Shown here piece by piece: positions 57,029-64,000 of a DNA stretch of 64,000 nt. Position numbers and translations under genes: made by a program. This stretch comes from Diatrype stigma (Eukaryota > Ascomycota > Sordariomycetes > Xylariales > Diatrypaceae): contig JAKJXP020000072.1 of assembly GCA_022225965.2 (NCBI GenBank), forward strand, positions 124,001 to 188,000, given 5' to 3'. Each line of letters begins with the position of its first letter. The stretch's first letter is position 1. The notes below the pieces were generated by a model, which had not been told where the DNA came from, did no database searches, and saw only the letters and a list, made by a program, of their open reading frames with translations.

Positions 57029-58801
57029 ATGGCAGTAGGAGCAAAGACCGCCCCCGCCCCCGCCGCCGGCGGCAAGAAAAAGCCCGTCCTCTTCTTCACG
57101 GCCCTGCCGGCCGAGGGCCACGCGAACCCGCTGATCAAGGTGGCCCAGGGCCTCGTGGAGCGCGGGTACGAGGTCGTATTCCACTGCAACCAGGAGTTCG
57201 AGCCGCGGATCCGGGCCATCGGTGCGGCCTTCGCCGACGCGCCCCCGCTGTTCCCCAACCCGGAACTTTTTGCCGAGATGCTCCGCATCCCCCTCGACCG
57301 CAGCATGGAGCGCCTCGCCTTCGGGATCAGCAAGATCTTCCTCGCGTCCATCCCCGCGCGCACGGACAGCGTCGGGGCCGCGCTGGCGGCGCTGCGCGCT
57401 CGCCTGGATGCCGAGCAGGCGGCCGCGGGACCGGGTGCGGAGAGGAGGCAGATCCTCGTCATGAGCGAGCTGTGCGCTATGGGCGTCGCGCCCTTCAAGA
57501 AGGGCCGCGCCCCGCCTAAGGGCTTCGAGGAAGACGGCTTCCCCACCGTCATCGGCCTCAGTGCTATCATGCTCGCCGTGCACAGCCGCGATACCGCGCC
57601 GTACATGCTCGGCCTGCCGTTCGATAACACCGAGTCGGGCCGTCTACGGAACGACATGCTCAACCGCCTTCGTAAGTCGTGGTTCTCTCTCTTTCCCCGT
57701 GTTCTTTTCTGTCTTTCTATCTTCCTGTGAAATGTTCTTAGATTCATTCTTACACTTTCTCCCCTACCTATCCCTATCCCTATCCCCCCTGATTATAGCT
57801 GGGCTACCCAGGGGGTGTTGAGGTTGTCCTACCGAAAAGGGGGCGTCATCTTATTGATTCAAGGAAGAGCAGGAGAAAAGGGGGGGAAGCCGAAATTTCA
57901 ACCTAATTAGTTCAGATAACTGAACCGCAAGCTGTCCCGACCGAAGTAACTTAGCTGATGTGTGTAATAAATAGTGTACGGCCCAGGCGGCATGGTGCAT
58001 TACCTAGTCGAGGAGTGCCACGCCAAGCTGGTCGAGGCGGGCGCGAACCTCGACCAGGTTCTCCCCGAGCTGAGCAGTTTCGGCAACTTCTGGTACCTCG
58101 GCCCGGAAGTCTGCCTGCAGATGTGCCTGCCCGCGCAGGAGTACCCGCTCAGCGACCTCAGCGACCGCATCCACTTCGTCGGGTGCTTGCCGCGGCGGGC
58201 GCCCCAGCCCCACGACACGTACCCGGAGTGGTGGGGCGAGATCTTGGCGAACGCCCAGCTGCCGCGGGAGCGCCGGAAGAAGGTGATCTTCGTGTCGCAG
58301 GGCACGGTGGCCATGGACCACAGCCAGCTGGTGCTGCCGACGTTCGCGGCGTTCGCGGACCGCGCCGACGACGTGCTGGTGGTGGCGGCGCTGGGGGCGC
58401 GCGGGGCCGCGCTGCCCCCCGACGCGGCCGCGGCCCTGCCGCCCAACGCCCGCGTCGCCGACTACCTGCCGTACGACACGATGCTGCACGAGGGGCAGGC
58501 CGACATCTTCGTGTCCAACGCCGGCTACGGCGCGCTGTGCCACGCCGTCGTCAACGCCGTCCCGCTCGTCCTGGCCGGCGTCACCGAGGACAAGACCGAG
58601 GCCACGCTGCGCGCCACCCGCGCCGGCTACGCCGTCGGCCTGTACACGCAGACGCCGACGGCGGAGCAGGTCCGCGCCGGTGTCGAGACCGTCCTGGCGG
58701 ATGGCCGCTACAAGGCCCGCGCGGAGGAGCTGATGCGCGAGAATGAAAAGATGGGGTGCTTGGATCGGATTGAGGGGTTTGTCCGCAAGTATACGGTTTA
58801 A
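57029..58801 (+). CDS. GT1-family UDP-glycosyltransferase (MGT/UGT-like)
   Basis: Two exons (57029-57671, 57975-58801) give 489 residues. The N-terminal Rossmann half begins KKPVLFFTALPAEGHANPLIKVAQGLVERGYEV, with the acceptor-side His in EGHANP. The C-terminal donor half has KVIFVSQGTVAMD, NARVADYLPYDTML and the sugar-donor block ADIFVSNAGYGALCHAVVNAVPLVLAGVTEDKTE. GT1 enzymes move sugars from UDP-sugars to small molecules (sterols, polyketides, xenobiotics). The acceptor is unknown. There is no signal or membrane segment, so it is cytosolic. The intron is 303 nt, several times the local norm. Coding GC is far above the flanks, especially at third positions. Confidence 0.88.
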
Positions 58802-59033
58802 AACGAAGTGACGTGACATGACGTGAGTGCCTTTGATGGCCGGGAAAACTTTGGCTAGGGAGAGAGTTCATGTCCACAGCGAGGAGACTGTTGGTGAGGG
58901 GGGGGGGGGGGGGAAGGCAAACGGTGGTCTCATGCATAGTCGCTGACTATGCATACAGAGGGCTATACGGATATATGACTGACTTGAATGGTTTGCTTGG
59001 GACTAAGCTTATGTAAGAGACGAATCAAGACGA

Positions 59034-59078
59034 ATAGATAGATAGATAGTTAGATAGATAGTAGACAGATAGATACCT
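59034..59078 (+). repeat. GATA/TAGA microsatellite
   Basis: Repeated ATAGATAG units with single-base interruptions, about 45 bp. Confidence 0.85.
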
Positions 59079-59511
59079 AGTAGGGAGGGCTGTACCGGTA
59101 GGGGTGTGTGTTTTCATAGTTGGCCATGGTTGTCATCACCTCTCATACCTTTGATTTCGATGAATTTCACTTTATTACGTCCGACCCAGAAGCAGAAGTG
59201 GTAGAAGTGGCTGCGTATGTGTCCTGTGTGTGTCGTCATGACAGGTAGGCATTTCGTCTGACGTTGGTTTGCTGGACCGCTGGTATCCTTGTGTGGACGT
59301 AATTAAGAGGTATTGACCAATTTTCCCTAGACCTTGATGTTAAGATACTGAAGTGACACGGAGGTTCTCGGTCACATATCTGCTGCAAAAATTAGAACCT
59401 AGAGTCAATATTGGAGCCTAGACTGCAGAAGAGAAGGTTCAAGGTTCCAGGTTGTTTGTCAATCATTGTTTGTCAATCATAGCAGGTGCCACCTGCCTAC
59501 TACATACCTAC

Positions 59512-59790
59512 CAGGGATTGAAGTTACGCAACTGCAACCAAATTGCAGTGGCGTTGCACTGGTTGCAGTATCCAAGTTGGATGAAAGTGAATCATTCGAA
59601 ACGAATTATTTGTAGCCCTGCTTAATAAAAGGGTTCTTCCTTATTACCGACCCATCCGACCTATCCGACCCATTCGACCCATACCTGGTATACCCCCCTC
59701 CCCCCAGCCTCCACTTTGACCCCTAGTAGCCCCTATAATCCTTGGTATGGCGATATATACTAGCCACAATTACCACCACTTAGCTTTGGC
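59512..59790. mobile_element. Diverged remnant related to the hAT-type element at 1491-2047
   Basis: It begins CAGGGATTGAAG, the same CAGGG end type. It then shares ordered blocks with 1491-2047: the GCAACTGCAACC...TTGCAGTGG...GGTTGCAGTATCC part, GGATGAAAGTGA against GGATTAAAGTGA, a row of CCGACCCAT-like units, and GGCGATATATACTAGCCACAATTA against GGCGGTATATATTAGCCATAAATTA. The right terminal repeat and a target duplication are not recognisable, so the copy is truncated or belongs to another subfamily. Confidence 0.6.
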
Positions 59791-60536
59791 TGTCTAGAAA
59801 AACAACAATAACAACAGCAACAACGGAAATTCACCGTCTGAGTTGCTGCGTATCTGGTCACAACAACCGAACAATTGCAAGTGAAACCCCGAATTCCTCC
59901 GTTGCAACGACCTAGAGCCGTAATATGAATTGTATCCGAGTACCTAGGCACTTGAACATCTTGAGCGAGAGGTGAGTAGATGAAATGAGTTCATATCTCC
60001 TTATTGTATCATTAAATGATCCAGACTCACCCAGTAACGCTATGTGCAAACACCTTTTGGCGAAACAAACCAACACGGTTTTCTGATCTTAACTCTCCAG
60101 AGGTGCCTTTGTAGTGGCCGAGAATTGAAATATAATATTATCAATACGGTACGGGGTTAACAGAATTGTTTTCCTCGCTTGCTGCAAACCTTAAATAGTG
60201 AATGGTAGCATAGAGACGAAGCCTCGGGCATATAAATCCCTGTCTGGCGGTTTGCTCTTGGTGGCCATTATGAATAAGATGGATCAGACAAAAACTACGT
60301 TGAGGCATCTATAGAACTGATAAATTACATAACAACAATCATCCCATATATCCCATGTAATCATGATGAGCCTGAAGTGCTAAGGCCACGCCTAGATATT
60401 TATATGACACCAATATGCCACCGATCTAACCACCAGCTACAACTCTTCTTCACAATCATTCAGAGTGCTCTTCACCCTCTTCTCACCTTAAGTATACCAA
60501 TTACTAAGGACTGAACACTCAACCATCACCACCAGG

Positions 60537-61768
60537 ATGTATCCCCAATTCCTCTTGCGCTATATCCTCCTCCTTGCCCCTATCAGTCAAGCCCACCTCG
60601 ACGGTGATCTCCGTAAAGAGTTGGAGAACCGTCGACGATTTCTGCAGGACAGTGCTCCGAGCCTTTTACACTGCCGGGAACAACTCAAACGCGATGCCAG
60701 AGTCGACACCGAGCGGTTCCAGAAGAGAGCGCTTGCTCTGCGATCCCAGCGCGATTTGGAAGGTACGTAGAAGTACCAACACTTTCGTTGTACCGATGCC
60801 TTGATAACTAGCTAATCATACGATGTCAAGTGCGAGAGCTGGACGATTTCCCCAAGGACCACGGCCATGATCATGATTTCGACTTGGATGATGACACTCA
60901 CGATATCTTTGACAAATATCCCGCCTGTGCCTTGTCTCCTGATACTACGGAAGGTCCCTTTTGTATGTGGCTTCCTCCACGCGATACCCCTAACCGATCT
61001 TGTAAAGTTGTTCCGGCACTGACATGGCCTCCTTCTGTACGCGGTAGATATCAAGGGCGAGCTCGTTCGAAGCGATCTTACCGATAACCAGCGCGGAATC
61101 CCTCTGCACCTGGACATCCGGGTGAAGGACTTCGACACGTGCGAGGATGTCAAAGACGTGTATGTGGAGATCTGGCGTAAGTTCCTTCCTTCCTCCCTAC
61201 CAAGAAATAACAGTCTATCACTCTCCGTACGTTTCCTTCTCCCCGGGCCGTTCTGTGATTGACTCGGAAGGAAAAATCAGACTCGAACGCACTAGGCATC
61301 TACGGCGGGACGAACGGCAGACCCAAAGACGAGACCTTCGGCCGCGGCCTGCAGAAGACCGACGAGATGGGCGTCGTGGAGTTCGACACCATCGTGCCGG
61401 GACACTACGCCGGGCGGGCACAGCACATCCACGTGGGCGTGCACGTCCCCAGTACCAAGCCCGACCCGGACTCCCCTTCCGTGAGCAACAACGTCGTGTC
61501 CCTCTGCGCGCAGCTCTTCTTCGATCAGGGCCTGGCGGACCGGACGCGGAAGATCGCGCCGTACAGCGAGAACAAGCAGCCGTTCACCGCCAACGCCGAC
61601 GATATCTTCCTTAAGCAAGAGGCCGCCGGCCGATTCGACCCGTTCGTCAGCTGGGTGTATCTAGGCGACGGCGATGACCTTGCCGATGGGCTCCTGGCGT
61701 GGGTCACTGTCGGTGCGAACATGACGGAGCACCGCGCGCTCAGCGTGGCGGCTAGTCGTGAAGAGTAA
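60537..61768 (+). CDS. Secreted intradiol ring-cleavage dioxygenase
   Basis: Four exons (60537-60762, 60831-60962, 61048-61176, 61281-61768) give 324 residues. A signal peptide (MYPQFLLRYILLLAPISQAH) leads into a helical N-terminal region and a His/Asp-rich stretch (DHGHDHDFDLDDDTHD). The catalytic domain begins ACALSPDTTEGPFY and continues with LHLDIRVKDFDTCEDVKDVYVEIWH. The GHYAGRAQHIHVGVH block completes the ferric-iron site, with predicted ligands Tyr120, Tyr205, His211 and His213. These enzymes open catechol-type rings between the two hydroxyls using O2. Secreted fungal forms act on lignin- or defence-related aromatics. The third intron was placed to give IWHSNALGIYGG, where most relatives have IWHCNA. 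The next gene on the other strand is an AA9 enzyme. Confidence 0.9.
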
Positions 61769-62279
61769 CTATATTGCACGCAACGGGTCATCCGGATGAA
61801 GTTGCCTTTGGATGAGACTTCCAGGGTCATTGTTGACGCATGCGGCTGCTGAAATAGATGCATGCCCTTTTTAGGCGTTAAAGGGGGTATATTCTGTGGG
61901 ACACTCTGGATGTGCTCTGGGATTCAGGCCAGCCCTCTATACTAACTTTATGCTACTGTAGCTCAAGGATGGTCAAGTTCATCACAGTATCGTTGCCTTT
62001 TGCGATGAGTAGATACATGATTAGGCTGGGACTTCACATGGCTATAACCATGGTTTGCTCATACAATTGATTTTATTAAATGTCTCTACTTAGTGCAACT
62101 ATCGACCCAACTGAGCAGCGTGATTATATTGACCACATGGCCAATATTCAGGAGAAATCATAATAGCAAAATCGGACACGCCTGCTTGACAGATCCTGAA
62201 CCACACTCTGAAGGTCTTCCATCACCTAGCATCCGCACAGATACGCGAATGATAACGAAGGATATTTCTATGTGCGACC
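61769..62279. other. Intergenic between convergent dioxygenase and AA9 genes
   Basis: Shared 3' flank. No further feature is recognised. Confidence 0.5.
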
Positions 62280-63292
62280 TTAATTGGCAGCAGTCCATAG
62301 TTCGGGGCCGGGGTAAGGGTAGGTAACCTCGTGCTTCGAAAGGTCGAACAGAATACCAGCGTCATCTCTGTGGTAAAGCTCGCTTCCGAGGGTACCTTCA
62401 GACGGGGCTACCGTACCGCTGCCACCGAGTCTGAGATTAATGCATTGGGGATAGTTCTGTTGTTTCTTGCTAGTCAGCAAAGCGGCGGCAATCATATTTG
62501 AGGCACACCAGAGACTTGGCAAAGGCAATCCATAATGGCTTGAGGCACTTGTCTTCTCGGATCATGGATCAAGACCCTGGAGGTCTTAGGTATAGGTGTG
62601 TGAGGTACTGACCTGGGCGCCATTGTCCTGCGCAGCATAGTGCAAGGCAATGAGCTCATGTCGGATGACATAGTCTCCGGCCTTTAGGTTCTTCGGAATG
62701 GTGACGGACGTAGAGTAGTTATTGGCGATGAGTTCGTCGGTCACCCACGTTACTAGGCCACTAGCGTTGACGATACTGGACTGACTGAACTTCGAGAAGC
62801 TCAGACTTGCAGGGTCGGCTGTCGATCAAACACAAGAAGTTAGTATGAGCCAGACAGACTGATGCCTGCCTAGGAGTTCTAGGAGCTGGTAGGATAATTA
62901 CTCGTAAGTGAGCGAGGAGACTACTTACTATCAAAGGGTGCGATGTAGTTCATGATGGGCCCCTTGTGGGTAGGCGGCCAGGTCTCGGACCAGATGAACA
63001 TCAGCTCGTCGCCGGCGTTGGCCTCGACGAAATGCTCGGCGACCTTGGCATTCTTATGACAAGATATGTTGCTCGTACCATAGTTTGCCGGCTCTATATA
63101 ACCAATGTCCTGGTTTGCTGCTGTCCAGCCCACCCTCTCGGGCTGGTCGGCCTCGGGGAAGCGCACCCATGACGGATTCCAGCCGTTATACCACGAGCCG
63201 TTATTGACCCTGACGCCCGAGACGAACCCGTGCGCCGTGACGGAGCGAAGCAGGGAGGCGGAAACGCCCAGGACAACGGACGAGGACCGCAT
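62280..63292 (-). CDS. AA9 lytic polysaccharide monooxygenase (secreted)
   Basis: Three minus-strand exons (63292-62929, 62818-62613, 62456-62280) give 248 residues, normal for a single-domain AA9. The signal peptide MRSSSVVLGVSASLLRSVTA ends directly before His21, which becomes the N-terminal histidine of the copper brace. The second brace histidine is His109 in PTHKGPIMNYIAPF. Cys78 lies in NISCHKNAKVAEH. Later blocks are LKAGDYVIRHELIALHYAAQDNGAQ with the catalytic-site His/Gln set, then NYPQCINLRLGGSG. The C-terminus has no cellulose-binding module, ending YPGPELWTAAN. AA9 enzymes break cellulose or hemicellulose chains oxidatively with O2 or H2O2 and an electron donor, at C1 and/or C4. 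Regioselectivity cannot be told here. Confidence 0.93.
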
Positions 63293-64000
63293 GTCTAATA
63301 GCTAGCTGCCGACTGGTGATTGTGTTTGGTCTATTTCGTTTTGTGCAACTATAGAGGGGTCGAATGTGGCGATGATTTACGTAGCGTGGTGAGCACGATG
63401 GCGGCATATATAGTCGACGCACCAGCCCTATCCCATTGGGCCATCAATCATCTCGATGCCACGGCCTTCCTTGCTTAGCCGATTCGCGGCATAGTTTAAT
63501 ACAACGTTCGCTGTCGCCCACCTGCCACTTCGAGGAATAGGCTTACTGTAACGCTATCTTGATTGGCCATCCGGCGAAGCCCCTTGAGCTGGCTACTTGG
63601 CATAACCCGATCTTGTTTTCATTGGGAGGTTGGCTCCCTAGGTTACCTAGGGCGCCGAGACGGATACTACGTCCGAAAGCCCATCTCCGGCTTCAAAGAG
63701 GTAGGTATATCAGTTTCCCACTATACAAGAAGGCATTATCGCCTCGCAGAGTCTTGCCCAAGTTGAGTGGCAACATCGTTCGACTGGAATATAAACAATC
63801 GGCAGCTAAGAGACCTACATGTTATAGGTTTTGCCAAGACCTTTCTGTGCATCTTATCCACAATAAAATCATAAAAGAACCTGGATTAAACCGATTCTGC
63901 TTTTATATGAGGATTCTGGTCGAGTGGTGAGCACATGCCAAAGACGGATGTCAAGCATATCTCCCATTTGAGTGAATGCGCGTGCAGGAATTGGATAGAA
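63293..64000. other. Right edge of window, promoter side of the AA9 gene
   Basis: Beyond the AA9 promoter I see no gene. CCTAGG words occur near 63638-63650. Overlapping frames at 63559-63930 have no recognisable features. Confidence 0.45.
63406..63412 (-). promoter_or_regulatory. TATA box of the AA9 gene
   Basis: TATATAT on the minus strand, about 115 bp before the AA9 start codon. Positional inference only. Confidence 0.5.

Larger units (their letters stand above)
58802..60536. other. Intergenic with microsatellites and an old hAT relative
   Basis: 1.7 kb. A 16-base G run lies at 58898-58913, a GATA-type array at 59034-59078, and a transposon relic at 59512-59790. The promoter of the dioxygenase gene is at the right end. 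No gene is supported. Confidence 0.5.

Noticed and set aside
58000..58819. Long high-GC frames overlapping the second exon of the glycosyltransferase
   Set aside because: Arg/Ala/Gly-rich translations caused by the GC-rich third positions of the real gene.
1..64000. tRNA genes, rRNA genes, CRISPR arrays and a backbone biosynthetic gene cluster
   Set aside because: No cloverleaf with matching A/B boxes, rRNA segment or spaced repeat array was noticed. No polyketide or peptide synthase is present, so the GT1 and dioxygenase genes are not assigned to a cluster.

Overview
The window reads as a chromosome segment of a filamentous ascomycete, most likely a plant-associated Sordariomycete. Genes carry short spliceosomal introns (about 50-110 nt, GT..AG, frequent CTAAC/CTAAT-like branch sites). 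The gene families are typical of such fungi: HET domain, family PL3 pectate lyase, AA9 polysaccharide monooxygenase, secreted intradiol dioxygenase, GT32 mannosyltransferase, Sln1-type hybrid histidine kinase, and a bZIP-like DUF3425 regulator. The species cannot be named from the sequence alone. Exon joins were worked out by hand from splice sites, reading phase and family conservation.

Layout. 1-840: 3' part of a SUR7/PalI-like membrane protein. 1491-2047: a 557-bp non-autonomous hAT-type element with a perfect 8-bp target duplication. 2236-3808: a decayed beta-lactamase-like gene. 4544-5482: GT32 glycosyltransferase. 5901-8417 (-): low-complexity conserved fungal protein. 9593-12947 (-): FACT subunit Spt16. 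15808-16840: PL3 pectate lyase, followed at 17501-17905 by a small secreted eight-cysteine protein. 21556-25129: Sln1-like osmosensing kinase. 26183-27864 (-): F-box protein. 28380-30649 (-): MOSC/reductase/ferredoxin fusion. 31880-34036: HET protein. 34649-35177: AhpD-like protein, truncated. 35243-38332 (-): homeobox/C2H2 factor, truncated. 41085-42125 (-): single-pass membrane protein.

42.1-48.0 kb is a gene-poor, partly AT-rich island holding a complete 1,185-bp LTR element with two 144-bp LTRs and a 5-bp duplication. After it come a UBE2Z-like E2 (48014-49075), the DUF3425 regulator (49954-51436), methylenetetrahydrofolate reductase (53677-55613), a GT1 glycosyltransferase (57029-58801), an intradiol dioxygenase (60537-61768) and an AA9 enzyme (62280-63292, -).

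The genes do not form one biosynthetic cluster. Housekeeping genes (spt16, sln1, met13-like) are mixed with accessory secreted enzymes: PL3 plus the small cysteine-rich protein at 15.8-17.9 kb, and dioxygenase plus AA9 at 60.5-63.3 kb. The second pair would fit attack on plant cell walls and aromatics. The most striking anomaly is a 54-base run of G at 35178-35231. Two convergent genes are each cut there, exactly at a plausible splice donor, which suggests a mis-joined assembly or a real deletion.
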